Program-made: the position numbers and the translations under genes
Part shown: one piece after another, positions 51,468-60,926 of the stretch
Layout of the letters: every line of letters begins with the position of its first letter
How positions within the stretch are numbered: the stretch's first letter is position 1
Assembly: GCF_900101345.1 (NCBI RefSeq)
Contig: NZ_FMUX01000002.1
Span: 1-64,000, forward strand
Origin: Desulfoluna spongiiphila
Lineage (GTDB): Bacteria > Desulfobacterota > Desulfobacteria > Desulfobacterales > Desulfolunaceae
DNA: 64,000 nt
Reading direction: 5' to 3'
Notes under the pieces: model-generated
Seen by the model: only the letters and a program-made list of their open reading frames with translations
Database searches by the model: none
What the model was told of the DNA's origin: nothing

Positions 51468-52532
51468 TTATTTGAACAGGGACAGGTAACGGTCGTAGCC
51501 CTCTTTTTTCAGGTCTTCTTTGGGGACAAACCGCAAGGCCGCCGAGTTGATGCAGTAGCGCAGTCCCGTGGGGGGCGGCCCGTCGGTGAAGAGATGGCCG
51601 AGGTGGGAGTCGCTGTGGGCGCTTCGGACTTCCACGCGTTTCATGAAAAAGGAGTTGTCTTCCACCTCGTCGATGTCGGCAGTATCAAGGTGGCGGGTAA
51701 AGCTGGGCCAGCCTGTGCCGGATTTGAACTTGTCGGTGGAGCTGAACAGGGGGGCTCCGCTGATGATGTCCACGTAGATGCCCTCATGCTTGTTGTCCCA
51801 GTAGGCGTTGTCAAAGGGGCGCTCTGTTCCGTTTTTCCGGGTCACCTGGTACTGGAGGGGGGTGAGCTTTTTTCTGAGCTCTTCATCCGTCCAGGTGGAC
51901 TGCTTGATGCTTTTCCCGTCTTCGGTCCAGTGTTTATCAAGGAACGTGTCCCGTCCGGAGCGGCTTCTGTAGAATTTGTAGCGAATGGGGTTTTCCTTGT
52001 AGTAGTCCTGATGGTAGGCCTCGGCCGGGTAGAAGGTGGTTGCCCGGGTGATTTCGGTGACCACGGGCTTGCCGAAGATTCGTCTCATTTCAAGGTCCGC
52101 CTTTGAAACGATGGCCGCCTTTTTCTGGCTTTCGTCATGGTAGAAGATACCGGTTCTGTACTGGCTGCCCCGGTCCACGAACTGGCCACCGCCGTCGGTG
52201 GGATCTACCTGTCTCCAGAAGACTTCAAGGAGCTTCTCGTAGGATATCTTTTCAGGGTCGAAGGTGATCTCAACAGCTTCGGCGTGGCCGGTGGTTCCTG
52301 CGGAGACCTCTTTGTAGGTGGGATTTTCCTGGTGGCCTCCGATATACCCGGAGACAACGGAAATCACACCGTCCAGGGATTCAAAGGGGTGTTCCATGCA
52401 CCAGAAGCAGCCCCCTGCGAAGGTTGCTTTTTGGGTGTCGGTTGCCATGGCGTGTGCGACTCCTGTGATAAGGGTCCATGAAAGTGCCAGAATGGCGGCA
52501 AAGGTTTTTATGGCTGATTTGTCGAGGTTCAT
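51468..52532 (-). CDS. msrAB: Periplasmic methionine sulfoxide reductase MsrA-MsrB fusion
   Basis: 354 residues with a signal peptide (about 1-28, ending VAHAMA). MsrA domain first, with [11 protein letters not shown] (catalytic C42) and [12 protein letters not shown]; then MsrB with [20 protein letters not shown] and the catalytic [11 protein letters not shown]. Reduces both epimers of oxidised methionine in exported proteins. MsrB zinc-binding Cys pairs are absent, as in many fusions. Preceded by GAGGTG. Confidence 0.95.
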   Translation of the reverse strand: MNLDKSAIKTFAAILALSWTLITGVAHAMATDTQKATFAGGCFWCMEHPFESLDGVISVVSGYIGGHQENPTYKEVSAGTTGHAEAVEITFDPEKISYEKLLEVFWRQVDPTDGGGQFVDRGSQYRTGIFYHDESQKKAAIVSKADLEMRRIFGKPVVTEITRATTFYPAEAYHQDYYKENPIRYKFYRSRSGRDTFLDKHWTEDGKSIKQSTWTDEELRKKLTPLQYQVTRKNGTERPFDNAYWDNKHEGIYVDIISGAPLFSSTDKFKSGTGWPSFTRHLDTADIDEVEDNSFFMKRVEVRSAHSDSHLGHLFTDGPPPTGLRYCINSAALRFVPKEDLKKEGYDRYLSLFK

Positions 52533-52620
52533 GCGTCACCTCAGTGGCTTTCGGGTTTTCTTGTTTTCAGGGTGTTGTGATGATGTTGCCGGGGGCACCG
52601 CTCGTTTCGGGCGGTGTATT

Positions 52621-53469
52621 TCAGGTCTTCGGCACGTTCAGGGACCAGTCATACTCCATAAACGAGACCTTGAAAGGCTCTTTTGCCCGCTCCATGGCCT
52701 GCTTCAGGGGACCTTCGGCGTATTGGTTGATGTAGGCGGGGATGTCGCCCCCGAAGTCGTCTTTGTACCATTTGAACAGCCGGCTGACGAAGAGCTTGTT
52801 GCCTTCTATGCGGGTGTTGTCGCTGTCGTTGATAAAGGCCATGGTGGCTTCATCAAGCTGGGCGTCGAGGGTTTCGGCCAGGTAAACCTCCGGAAGCAGC
52901 GGGGGGCAGCTTCTGGATGCGCAATTGATGGCAAAGTGGATGCGTGGGTCCTGGTAGACCTCCCTGAGGATTTCGTGTTCAATTTCACCCAGGGTGAGTG
53001 TTTTACCGCCGACCTTGACAAATTTTTTCTTCCAGGGCGAGGAGAAGACCGAGCCCAGCTCTTTGATGGATTCGATGTCCGGGTATTTTGTCAGGATGAG
53101 CTTCAGGGTCCAGGCGTTGTACATGTTGATCCAGAAGGCCATGGCCTCATCCCTGGAGAGACCGTCGGCGGAGTAATGGGCGGCGGGCGCGAGGTAAGCG
53201 TCCAGCCGGGCTTCATCGTCGGCAAGGCCGTCGTAGTCGATGCCGCCACCCCGCACGTGGGCCGCAAGGATGTCGTCTAAGGGTGCGTGGTCGTAAGTCT
53301 CCGCCCGCGCGGTGGTGACCATGGCAAGGAGCAGGCTTAAGAGCAGGATCACCCAGAAAGAGGGCGTCGATGCCGGTATAGGCCTTGCAAGGGCCTTGGC
53401 CTTTGGGGTGTCTTGCCGGAGCGGATGTGCGGGCCGTCTGTTGGGGTCTGGGTAATGGTATCTCATCAT
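52621..53469 (-). CDS. DUF547 exported protein
   Basis: 282 residues. A basic N-terminal stretch followed by a membrane/signal helix (about 42-58, ending TTARAET), then DUF547: EAMAFWINMYNAWTLKLIL, GSVFSSPWKKKFVKVGGKTLTLGEIEHEIL, IHFAINCASRSCPPL. The conserved Cys and His suggest an enzyme, but none has been defined. The start overlaps the stop of the flavoprotein fusion (ATGA), so they are translated together. Confidence 0.87.
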   Translation of the reverse strand: MMRYHYPDPNRRPAHPLRQDTPKAKALARPIPASTPSFWVILLLSLLLAMVTTARAETYDHAPLDDILAAHVRGGGIDYDGLADDEARLDAYLAPAAHYSADGLSRDEAMAFWINMYNAWTLKLILTKYPDIESIKELGSVFSSPWKKKFVKVGGKTLTLGEIEHEILREVYQDPRIHFAINCASRSCPPLLPEVYLAETLDAQLDEATMAFINDSDNTRIEGNKLFVSRLFKWYKDDFGGDIPAYINQYAEGPLKQAMERAKEPFKVSFMEYDWSLNVPKT

Positions 53470-55604
53470 GCACGCCTCCATGCGTGGACTTTTTGTAAGG
53501 TGTTCAGGACTTTTTCCGGTTTGTGGGCATTCTTCCAGGTGCCTGCCGTGCCTTTGACCATTTCGGCAAGGGTGGGGTAGATGTGGATGGTGCCCAGGAT
53601 CTTGTTGAGCCCGAGCTTGTGGCGCATGGCCAGCACGAACTCGGCGATGATGTCCCCAGCGTGGTGTCCCACGATGGTGGCCCCCAGGATGCGGTCGTTT
53701 CCTTTGGCGGTGACCACCTTGACGAAGCCGTGGTCTTCGGAGTCGGCGATGGCTCGGTCTACTTCGCCGATCTCGTAGACGGTCACTTCATGGGGGATGT
53801 TCTTCTCCTTTGCCTCGGATTCGGAGAGTCCTACCCGGGCCACCTCCGGGTCGGTGTAGGTGCACCAGGGGATGACGCTGTAGTCCGCTTTGAACCGTTT
53901 GACAAACCCGAAGAGGGCGTTCACCGATGCGTACCAGGCCTGGTGAGAGGCCGTGTGGGTGAACTGGTAAGGCCCTGCCACGTCTCCCGCGCAGAAGATG
54001 TTGGGGACGGAGGTGGCCAGGAAGGGGTCGGTCTCAATGGTCCCCCTGGGGGCCAGGGTGATGCCCAGCTTTTCCAGGCCAAAGCCTTCGGTGTTGGGTT
54101 TTCGGCCCACGGCCACGATGATGTCGTCAAAGGGAATCGTCACGGTTTGGTCCCCTGCGCTGCAGAGAAGCTGCTTTTCCCCATCTTCCACGCGAACTTC
54201 CGTGGCCGCGTGCCCTGTGAGGACCCGGATCCCCTCGTTTCTGAACTTGCGGGCCACCATCTCCGCCACCTCGGGGTCTTCCCGGCCCATGAGGTTGGGG
54301 GCCATCTCCACCTGGGTGACCTCGGCGCCGAAGCGGGCAAAGCACTGGGCCAGTTCGCAGCCGATGGGGCCGCCTCCCAGAACCACAAGGCGCTTGGGGA
54401 GCTCGGAGAGGCTCCACACCGAGTCGCTGGTCAGGGGCGTGATGAGCTCCATGCCTTTGATGGGCGGAACAAAGGGCCTGGCGCCCGTTGCGATGATGAT
54501 GCTTTTTGTGGTGAGCACCCGGCCGTTCACCTTGACCTCAAAGGGAGAGATGATCTCCGCCGCGCCCTGGACGCATTCCACCCCGAGCTTGGTGTAGCGC
54601 TCGATGGAGTCGTGGGGTTCCACCTTGGAGATGACGGTGTGGACCCGGGCCATCACCTCTGAAAAATCAAACTCCACGTTGGCTTCTTTAAACCCGAACT
54701 CTTTGGCCCGCCGGGTGTAGGCGAGCATTTTAGAGGAACGGATCAGGGCCTTGCTGGGCACACAACCGGTGTTGAGGCAGTCCCCGCCCATCTTGTCCCG
54801 CTCAATAAGGGCCACCTTGGCCTTGACCGCCGCGGCGATGTAGGCGGAGACAAGGCCGGCCGAGCCCGCACCAATGACCACGAGGTTGTAATCAAATGCC
54901 TTGGGCTTGGTGTAGTCCTTGAACACCCGCCTGGCTTTGACGGTGTCGATGATTTTCCGTGCCGCCAGGGGAAAGATCCCCAAAAGGGCAAAGGAGAAGA
55001 GCAGCCCCGGGGAGAGGATGCCGGACAGGGAGTCGATCCGTGCAAGCTGGGTCCCGGCGTTGACGTAGACCATGGTGCCTGCCAGCATGCCGAGCTGGCT
55101 CACCCAGTAAAAGGTGCGGGTGCGGATGGGGGTCAGGCCCATGACGAGGTTGATGACAAAAAAGGGAAAGATGGGCACCAGGCGAAGGGTGAAGAGGTAA
55201 AAGGCCCCGTCTTTTTTTACCCCCTCGTTGATGGCCCCCAGGCGGTCGCCGAATTTGGTCTGCACCAGATCCCTTAAAAGAAACCGGGAGACAAGAAAGG
55301 CCAGGGTGGCTCCGATGGTACTGGCAAAGGAGACGGCCACAAGGCCGGTGAGAAAACCGAACAGGGCGCCTCCCGCCAGGGTCATCACGGCGGCACCCGG
55401 AAGGGAGAGGGCGGCCACGGCAACATAGATCAGAAAGTAGACGGCAAGGGTGAAGACGGCGTGTTCGGCATAAAACGCCCCGAATTCAGCCTGCTTTGCC
55501 TTCAGGGCCGAGAGAGTGAGCAGCTCCCCCACATCAAAGACAAAAAAGAGCACGACCAGTATGGCGACGATGAGAAGAACAAGAAGTTTGATGTTTCGGT
55601 TCAT
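53466..55604 (-). CDS. TVP38/DedA-like membrane domain fused to dihydrolipoamide dehydrogenase-like flavoprotein
   Basis: 712 residues. Residues 1-225 hold about six membrane helices of the SNARE-associated/VTT (TVP38/TMEM64) family: LPGAAVMTLAGGALFGFLTG and GAFYLFTLRLVPIFPFFVINLVMG. From residue 238 comes a complete class I pyridine nucleotide-disulfide reductase: FAD motif GAGSAG 245-250, redox pair GGDCLNTGCVPSK (C276, C281), NADH motif GGGPIGCELAQ, and the dimerisation end TIHIYPTLAEMVKG. Such fusions are known in bacteria, and some are annotated as mercuric or dihydrolipoamide reductases, but the electron acceptor is unknown. Precedes DUF547. Confidence 0.92.
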   Translation of the reverse strand: MNRNIKLLVLLIVAILVVLFFVFDVGELLTLSALKAKQAEFGAFYAEHAVFTLAVYFLIYVAVAALSLPGAAVMTLAGGALFGFLTGLVAVSFASTIGATLAFLVSRFLLRDLVQTKFGDRLGAINEGVKKDGAFYLFTLRLVPIFPFFVINLVMGLTPIRTRTFYWVSQLGMLAGTMVYVNAGTQLARIDSLSGILSPGLLFSFALLGIFPLAARKIIDTVKARRVFKDYTKPKAFDYNLVVIGAGSAGLVSAYIAAAVKAKVALIERDKMGGDCLNTGCVPSKALIRSSKMLAYTRRAKEFGFKEANVEFDFSEVMARVHTVISKVEPHDSIERYTKLGVECVQGAAEIISPFEVKVNGRVLTTKSIIIATGARPFVPPIKGMELITPLTSDSVWSLSELPKRLVVLGGGPIGCELAQCFARFGAEVTQVEMAPNLMGREDPEVAEMVARKFRNEGIRVLTGHAATEVRVEDGEKQLLCSAGDQTVTIPFDDIIVAVGRKPNTEGFGLEKLGITLAPRGTIETDPFLATSVPNIFCAGDVAGPYQFTHTASHQAWYASVNALFGFVKRFKADYSVIPWCTYTDPEVARVGLSESEAKEKNIPHEVTVYEIGEVDRAIADSEDHGFVKVVTAKGNDRILGATIVGHHAGDIIAEFVLAMRHKLGLNKILGTIHIYPTLAEMVKGTAGTWKNAHKPEKVLNTLQKVHAWRRA

Positions 55605-55967
55605 ACGGCAGGCTCCTTTGGTTGCTGCTTTGCCGAACCGCTCCTCAAAGAGAGGCTGCGGCCAAAGCGTGTTGAGATTTTAAAAGCAAAGGGGATGCCA
55701 GAAGGTGAGATCCGGCGGTATTTTTCTTGAATGGTGCCTCCGGCCCTGTCTATAATCCTGAAACGGAACGGTTTTCTTTTTTGGGCCGGGTACTGTCTAT
55801 TCGCCACAGGGCAACGGCATGCATGAGTGCTTGGCGGGTGTCTGCATGGCTTTTGACGGGGTGTTGAGACGGCTTTGTGAGACGCTGGGCGGCAGGATGC
55901 GGAGCAGCGCGGGCGCCATGCCAGTCACCAATTTATCATACCTGTATAAAAAAGGGGAGTCTGGGCC
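55605..55967. other. Divergent intergenic region
   Basis: About 360 bp between the fusion gene and the small membrane protein. No gene, repeat or clear promoter boxes found by eye. Confidence 0.4.
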
Positions 55968-56285
55968 ATGACGCTTTACCGTCACCTGTCGGAGACCTTT
56001 GCCCGGCATGCCGCCATCTACTGGACAAGCCTGTCCCATCTCAACACCCTTCTGGTGGTGGCCAACATCTCCCTTTTTTTCGCCACGGGCCTTGTCATTG
56101 ACGAGGGGTACTATTACACCTTCTATTCCCTGGCCTGCCTGATCATCGTTGCCGCCGGGATTCTCTTTCCCCTGGGCCTTGTGACCCGCCTCTGGTATTA
56201 CCTGATTTTTCTTTTTTTTGAGTGCGTGGCCATCTGGTTTATCGTGGTGAGCGTGTGGTATTGGGTGAATACAGGGCAGGGGTGA
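55968..56285 (+). CDS. Small hypothetical membrane protein
   Basis: 105 residues with three hydrophobic helices (about 27-45, 50-68, 75-97), aromatic-rich (YYYTFYSL, LWYYLIFLFFE, VWYWV). Start after GGGGAG. It stands 157 bp upstream of ycaO on the same strand. No family recognised. Confidence 0.6.
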   Translation: MTLYRHLSETFARHAAIYWTSLSHLNTLLVVANISLFFATGLVIDEGYYYTFYSLACLIIVAAGILFPLGLVTRLWYYLIFLFFECVAIWFIVVSVWYWVNTGQG

Positions 56286-56442
56286 GGCAGGTTATAGGGA
56301 AAAAAGGGAATAGGTCATAGTGGAGATTATTCGGTAGGGTGTGGGGAATAGTGGGCAGTAAGTGGTGATGGGGAAAAGGGTGAAGGGGACGCAACCTGGG
56401 GGCTCCTGACGGAGCTTTTTTAGATAGGGAAGAGACAGAGAC
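56286..56442. repeat. Degenerate purine-rich microsatellite
   Basis: Irregular repeats of GGGAATAGG, GGGTGTGG, GGGGAATAGTGGG and GGGGAAAAGGGTGAAGG. On the other strand these read like worn CCCTATT units, as in the array at 58633. Confidence 0.5.
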
Positions 56443-58167
56443 ATGAAACACGAGACAATGACATTGCCTTTGGGCAAGGACGCGGGGTTTACGGAGTCCA
56501 TTGACGCCATGCGGGCAAAACTCCTGGACTTAGGGATCGGTGTGGAGGAGCGCTCCTGGCTGCATCCCGTGGACGGGGCGTGGTCGGTGAACCTGCGCCT
56601 TGCAGACTGCCCGAATCTGTACACCAACGGGAAAGGGGGCTCCGAAGGGGCAGCCCTTGCCAGTGCGTATGGGGAGCTCTTTGAACGGCTGAGCACCGGG
56701 TACCTGCTTTCGGATCTCTACCTGCCCGAGCCCCCTTTGAACGGTGGTTTTTTCCATGGTCCGGGGGAGGTGTGGCTCGCCCCCGAGATGGACACCTTAA
56801 GGCAGGACGCCCTTTCCCCGTTGCTCTGGGATCACTACGACCCCGATGGGGAGCTGGAGACGCGTCACCTGATGGATTTTAATACCGGCGGTGCTCGCGG
56901 GGTGTGCTGTCTGCCCTTTGATCAGGAGGGTGGTGCTCCGGTGCTCTTCCCTGTGGCTGTTCTGGAGAATTTGTATGTTTCCAACGGGATGTCTGCGGGC
57001 AATACCCTGCTTGAAGCCAAGGTCCAGGCCCTGTCCGAGGTGGCGGAACGCCATGTGAAAGCCCGCATTATTGCAGAAGGCATCGCGTTGCCGGAGATCC
57101 CCTTAGGCGTGCTCGACAGGTACCCGGTGGTGAAGAGAGCCCTTGCCGAGCTGGAAGAAAGGGGCCTGGTGATCTACGCCCGGGATGCTTCTTTGGGGGG
57201 GCGCTGGCCCGTGGTCTGCATTGCTGCGGTGAACCCTGAGGACGGCGGCGTGTTCGCGGCCTTCGGGGCCCACCCGCTGTTCGGCGTGGCCCTGGAACGC
57301 ACCTTCACCGAGATGCTCCAGGGGCGCAGCGAGTTCAAAGGATTCCCCGCCCCGAGTTTTGATACGGAGCTGGTGGCGTCTCCCACCAATATAGAAGAGC
57401 ATTTTGTGGACTCTGCCGGTGTGCTCCACTGGGACTTTTTTAAAGAAACCCCGGATTTTCCATTTACCCCCTGGGGCCTGGAGGAAGAGGCGGGCGGAGG
57501 CAGGGGCCGTGAATACGATCTCCTGGTGGCGCAGATCCACGAAGCGGGGTTTCAGATCTACAGCTGGGTGACCACCCACCTCGGTATGCCCTGTTGCCGC
57601 ATGGTGGTGCCGGGAATGTCCGAAATCTATCCCGTGGAGGACCTGCTCTGGGAAAACCGCAGCGTTCAGGCCGAGGTGCGCCATGGTCTTTTGGCACTGG
57701 CTCAATCGACGCCGGAAGAGACGGAAGACCTCGCCGACCTTCTCGAAGAGGGGGGCTGGGGGCCGGAGGCCCTGGTGTGTGAACTCGTGGGGGTGGAGGT
57801 GCCCCCCGGCAGCGCCTGGGCCGATGCCAGGGTCGCCGAGATGATCGCCCTGTGCCGACTCCGGGGCGGGGATCGGGAAGGGGCTGCCCGCTGGAGCGCC
57901 ATGGCGTCTCAGATGGAACTCCCCTCGGTGCGCCGTCTTTTTTTCCGGTGCCTGGAAGCCCGCCTTGAAGCAGATAGCAGAGCGATGGCGCTGCCTGAGC
58001 TGGGACGCATCTTCGGTGCTGAGGCAGATCGCCTCACCGCCCTTGCCTGCGACGGCACCACCTCGTTTCCTTTTTTCGACGAGCCCCTGGATTCCTTTCT
58101 GGACAAAGGTCCCCATGGCCATATCACCCGATGCGTGAGGGCTTTGAGGCAAAGCATTCTTCCCTAA
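56443..58167 (+). CDS. ycaO: YcaO-domain protein
   Basis: 574 residues, similar in length to E. coli YcaO (about 586). ATP-binding features of the superfamily are seen: EGAALASAYGELFERLSTGY (SxxE..ER), EAKVQALSEVAERHVKARI and the following Gln/Arg motifs. The C-terminal 170 residues form a helical/TPR-like domain as in E. coli YcaO, which has been tied to RimO-dependent methylthiolation of S12. It may equally activate a peptide or amide backbone, but no peptide gene or radical SAM gene is close here. Confidence 0.88.
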   Translation: MKHETMTLPLGKDAGFTESIDAMRAKLLDLGIGVEERSWLHPVDGAWSVNLRLADCPNLYTNGKGGSEGAALASAYGELFERLSTGYLLSDLYLPEPPLNGGFFHGPGEVWLAPEMDTLRQDALSPLLWDHYDPDGELETRHLMDFNTGGARGVCCLPFDQEGGAPVLFPVAVLENLYVSNGMSAGNTLLEAKVQALSEVAERHVKARIIAEGIALPEIPLGVLDRYPVVKRALAELEERGLVIYARDASLGGRWPVVCIAAVNPEDGGVFAAFGAHPLFGVALERTFTEMLQGRSEFKGFPAPSFDTELVASPTNIEEHFVDSAGVLHWDFFKETPDFPFTPWGLEEEAGGGRGREYDLLVAQIHEAGFQIYSWVTTHLGMPCCRMVVPGMSEIYPVEDLLWENRSVQAEVRHGLLALAQSTPEETEDLADLLEEGGWGPEALVCELVGVEVPPGSAWADARVAEMIALCRLRGGDREGAARWSAMASQMELPSVRRLFFRCLEARLEADSRAMALPELGRIFGAEADRLTALACDGTTSFPFFDEPLDSFLDKGPHGHITRCVRALRQSILP

Positions 58168-58194
58168 GCCAACCCCCTTTCCTGACGGGCTGTG

Positions 58195-58585
58195 CAGTGA
58201 AGGCCTGTTGTTGGTGGCGCACAAACCAGACCCATTGGAAGCCCCGAAGCCCGTAGGGTGCGTTTTACGCACCAGAACCGAAGCGCAACGGTCCCCGAAA
58301 GCGTTCCAAAAACCGACGCCTCTCGGGGATCCAGCCATGGTGCACAGAGTGCACCCTACGGGTCGTCGCTGAACGACCGATATCGTCTTTTGCCCAGCTT
58401 GAACCGAAACGCAGGGCGCGGAAAAAAGCCGCACCGGAGTGCGGCGCTCCATGGCGGCGCACAAACCAGACCCATTGGAAGCCCCGAAGCCCGTAGGGTG
58501 CGTTCGACGCACCAGAACCGAAGGGCAACGGTCCTGCGAAAGCATGCCAGAAACCAAAGCCTTTCGGGGGACCAGTTTCAAACCT
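58195..58585. repeat. Family B repeat cluster
   Basis: Two direct 85-bp units (about 58212-58295 and 58452-58535; each starts GGCGCACAAACCAGACCC, contains CCCGTAGGGTGCGTT and ends GGCAACGGTCC or CGCAACGGTCC) flank an inverted copy of the 51142 repeat (58337-58452: GTGCACAGAGTGCACCCTACGGG, CGATATCG, GCCGCACCGGAGTGCGGC). Likely a composite non-coding mobile or rearranged element. Confidence 0.8.
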
Positions 58586-58632
58586 CCAAAAAATCTCAAA
58601 AGCCTTGTAAACTTACGATCCCCATGTTTTCA

Positions 58633-58715
58633 TTCCCTATTCCCTATTCCCTATTCCCTATTCCCTATTCCCTATTCCCTATTCCCTATTCCCTATTCCC
58701 TATTCCCTATTCCCT
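58633..58715. repeat. Heptanucleotide microsatellite (CCCTATT)n
   Basis: About twelve near-perfect copies of CCCTATT, ending in CCCTGTG. Shares the 7-base period and the CCTAT core with the array after proC. It lies in non-coding DNA between ycaO and the next gene. Confidence 0.95.
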
Positions 58716-58793
58716 GTGTCCTCCACACCGCGTGATACACAGGTGTATCGATTAGATGGGTTGTGCGCTCCATGTGGTAGGGGGGCTGATGTG

Positions 58794-58823
58794 TTGAATA
58801 TGTCGTAAAAACAGCGCTATACT
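58794..58823 (+). promoter_or_regulatory. Sigma-70-type promoter
   Basis: TTGAAT at 58794-58799, 18-bp spacer, TATACT at 58818-58823, about 190 bases upstream of the 119-residue gene. Fifteen bases further on, TGGCAC-N5-TTGTA (58839-58854) resembles a sigma-54 -24/-12 box but lacks the usual TTGC. Confidence 0.6.
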
Positions 58824-59014
58824 ACTTTGATTTGGTTTTGGCACGGCTTTTGTATTGTTCTATGTGCAACGGGCAAGGATGGCGGGTGCCACGCCTTGCA
58901 ATGGACAGCCTGGATGCAGAAACATTTCTAAGGGCCGTCGGCTTTGGAAGGCGAGATGCAAAGGCTTCAGGCCGGATGGGCATGAGACGAACGCCACGAC
59001 ACAGGAGGCGCCTA

Positions 59015-59374
59015 ATGAAAAGATTGGAAGAACTTAAAAATGATATCTCCCTGCTCAACAGCGTGGACTGGAACATCAACCCTGCCGTAGCCGTGGGACG
59101 CCACCTGGAGTGGGGCGCGGGCTGGTACTGCGATGAGCAGCGAGGCAGGGGGAGCGAAGACGAGTCCACCTATTTTGCCATCAACACCTGGGGGGAGTAC
59201 CCGGTGATCATCCTGGTACACCGCAAGGGGTTTGACATGGAGGAGTTGGCCACATTCCGCATGCCTGCCAAGCTCGAAAAGGCCTTTATGGCGTCCATCA
59301 ACAACCATCGCGGAATTTACGAACTGGATCCGAACATCAAAAGCTGGCTGAAAGGGCAGCTCAATGTTCACTGA
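59015..59374 (+). CDS. Hypothetical protein, DVU0772-like
   Basis: 119 residues from the ATG behind AGGAGG; longer upstream frames are not supported. MKRLEELKNDISLLNSVDWNI, YFAINTWGEYPVIILVHRKGFDMEELATFRMPAKL, GIYELDPNIKSWLKGQL. It resembles a small family known to me from Desulfovibrio (DVU0772-type), all of unknown function. Cytoplasmic, no motif for catalysis. Confidence 0.6.
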   Translation: MKRLEELKNDISLLNSVDWNINPAVAVGRHLEWGAGWYCDEQRGRGSEDESTYFAINTWGEYPVIILVHRKGFDMEELATFRMPAKLEKAFMASINNHRGIYELDPNIKSWLKGQLNVH

Positions 59375-59448
59375 TGAAGGGTCGGTGGAAGGGGTCTGCC
59401 GGGTTGATTTTCGGTTGAGCCTGTATGGAAAAAATAGGATCTGATAAG

Positions 59449-59495
59449 GTGGGGCATCACGGCTTGCACAAAGCCCGGTTTGCCCCACTTTTTTT
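59449..59495 (+). terminator. Intrinsic terminator
   Basis: GTGGGGCA pairs with TGCCCCAC across an inner hairpin GGCTT-GCACA-AAGCC, followed by seven T, 75 bases after the 119-residue gene. Confidence 0.85.
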
Positions 59496-59563
59496 GTTTT
59501 GCCCCCTGGCGCGTACATGCATTGAACAGCTATTATTCATTTCAGAAACGGGAATCTACGACT

Positions 59564-60892
59564 ATGACGAAAGAGGTGATTATTGTCGGCGGAGGGTTTG
59601 CCGGCCTTAAGGCAGCCAAGGTCCTTGGGAACAAAGAGGGGATTCAGGTTACGCTCATCGACAAGGCCAACCATCATCTGTTTCAGCCCCTTTTGTATCA
59701 GGTTGCAACAGCCGGGCTGAGCCAGTCCGATATCGCCATGCCCATCCGAAGCATTCTGTCGGAGTTTCAAAACATCAAGGTGCTGCAGGGGGAGGTGACA
59801 GGGGTTGATTTTGACGGCCGCGCCGTCACCACCGATTTCGGGACCCTCACCTACGACCACCTGATCCTTGCCTGCGGGGTTCGCCACTGCTATTTCGGCA
59901 AGGAGGCGTGGGAGCCCCATGCCCCGGGCCTGAAAACCCTGGAGCAGGCCCTGGAGATCCGGCGGCGGATTCTAAGCGCCTTTGAGGTGGCCGAACGGGC
60001 CGAAGACGAAACCGTGAGGCGCCGCGCCCTGACCTTTGTGGTGGTGGGAGGGGGCCCCACCGGCGTGGAACTGGCCGGAGCCATCGGCGAGATGACCCGC
60101 TACACCCTGGGTCGGGATTTCCGCAACATCGACCCCAAGCTCACCCGCATTATCCTTGTGGAGGCCGGAGACCGTATCCTCGGGTCTTTTCCCAAAAAGC
60201 AGAGCAGCCGTGCCACCCGCGATCTTGAAAACCTGGGGGTCCAGGTATGGACCAAGAGCCCGGTGAGTGAGATCGGCGAGACAGCCATCGAGGTTGGCTC
60301 GGAAAAGATCGAGACCATGACCGTGCTCTGGGCCGCCGGCATTACCGCCACAGACCTCAACCAGGGGCTCGGGGTGGAGACCGGGGTGCAGGGACGCCTC
60401 GTGGTGGATGCCTGCCTCAATATCCCAGGTCGGAACGATGTGTTCGTGGCAGGGGACCAGGCCGCCTTCACCGATCCCTCGGGAAAAATCCTGCCCTGCC
60501 TCTCCCCTGTGGCCATCCAGCAGGGGCAGTGCATCGCTGAGAACATCCTTCGGGATCAGGCCGGTGAATCACGGGAGCCCTTTGATTATGTGGACAAGGG
60601 GCAGATGGCCACCATCGGCCGCAGCCGGGCGATTGTGGACTTCGGATTTTTCCGGCTCCAGGGGTTCATCGCCTGGCTGACCTGGCTACTGGTGCATATC
60701 TATTTTATCTCGGGCTTCAACAATCGCCTCTCCATTTTCCTGAAGTGGTGTCTCTCGTATCTGACCAATAAAAAAGGAGCCCGGATTATCTCTGGCGCAA
60801 CGTGGCGATTTTTTGATACATTACCGGCATGTGAGCCGTGTGATGCACCGACCGCCCCCCCGACGCCGGAACCATTCAAAAAAGCGGAGTAA
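59564..60892 (+). CDS. ndh: Type II NADH dehydrogenase
   Basis: 442 residues. Non-proton-pumping NADH:quinone oxidoreductase bound to the inner face of the membrane. FAD motif EVIIVGGGFAGLKAA near the N-terminus, HHLFQPLLYQVATAGLS, second dinucleotide motif FVVVGGGPTGVELAGAI, VAGDQAAF and AIQQGQ near the FAD/quinone site, and a hydrophobic C-terminal helix WLTWLLVHIYFISGF for membrane anchoring. It may remove reducing power during brief oxygen exposure, given the oxygen-defence genes that follow. Weak ribosome site. Confidence 0.93.
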   Translation: MTKEVIIVGGGFAGLKAAKVLGNKEGIQVTLIDKANHHLFQPLLYQVATAGLSQSDIAMPIRSILSEFQNIKVLQGEVTGVDFDGRAVTTDFGTLTYDHLILACGVRHCYFGKEAWEPHAPGLKTLEQALEIRRRILSAFEVAERAEDETVRRRALTFVVVGGGPTGVELAGAIGEMTRYTLGRDFRNIDPKLTRIILVEAGDRILGSFPKKQSSRATRDLENLGVQVWTKSPVSEIGETAIEVGSEKIETMTVLWAAGITATDLNQGLGVETGVQGRLVVDACLNIPGRNDVFVAGDQAAFTDPSGKILPCLSPVAIQQGQCIAENILRDQAGESREPFDYVDKGQMATIGRSRAIVDFGFFRLQGFIAWLTWLLVHIYFISGFNNRLSIFLKWCLSYLTNKKGARIISGATWRFFDTLPACEPCDAPTAPPTPEPFKKAE

Positions 60893-60926
60893 TCGTTTCT
60901 TTCCACTGTGCAGTGCTGGAGGCCCC

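Noticed and set aside
56443..58167. YcaO as part of a thiazole/oxazole-modified peptide cluster with the AEGPCGGCD peptide
   Set aside because: It is 17 kb away on the other strand, has the full-length E. coli YcaO plan with C-terminal helical domain, and lacks a partner dehydrogenase or E1-like gene.
58633..58715. CRISPR-like array
   Set aside because: Unit length is seven bases with no spacers; it is a simple microsatellite. No cas gene is present in the window.
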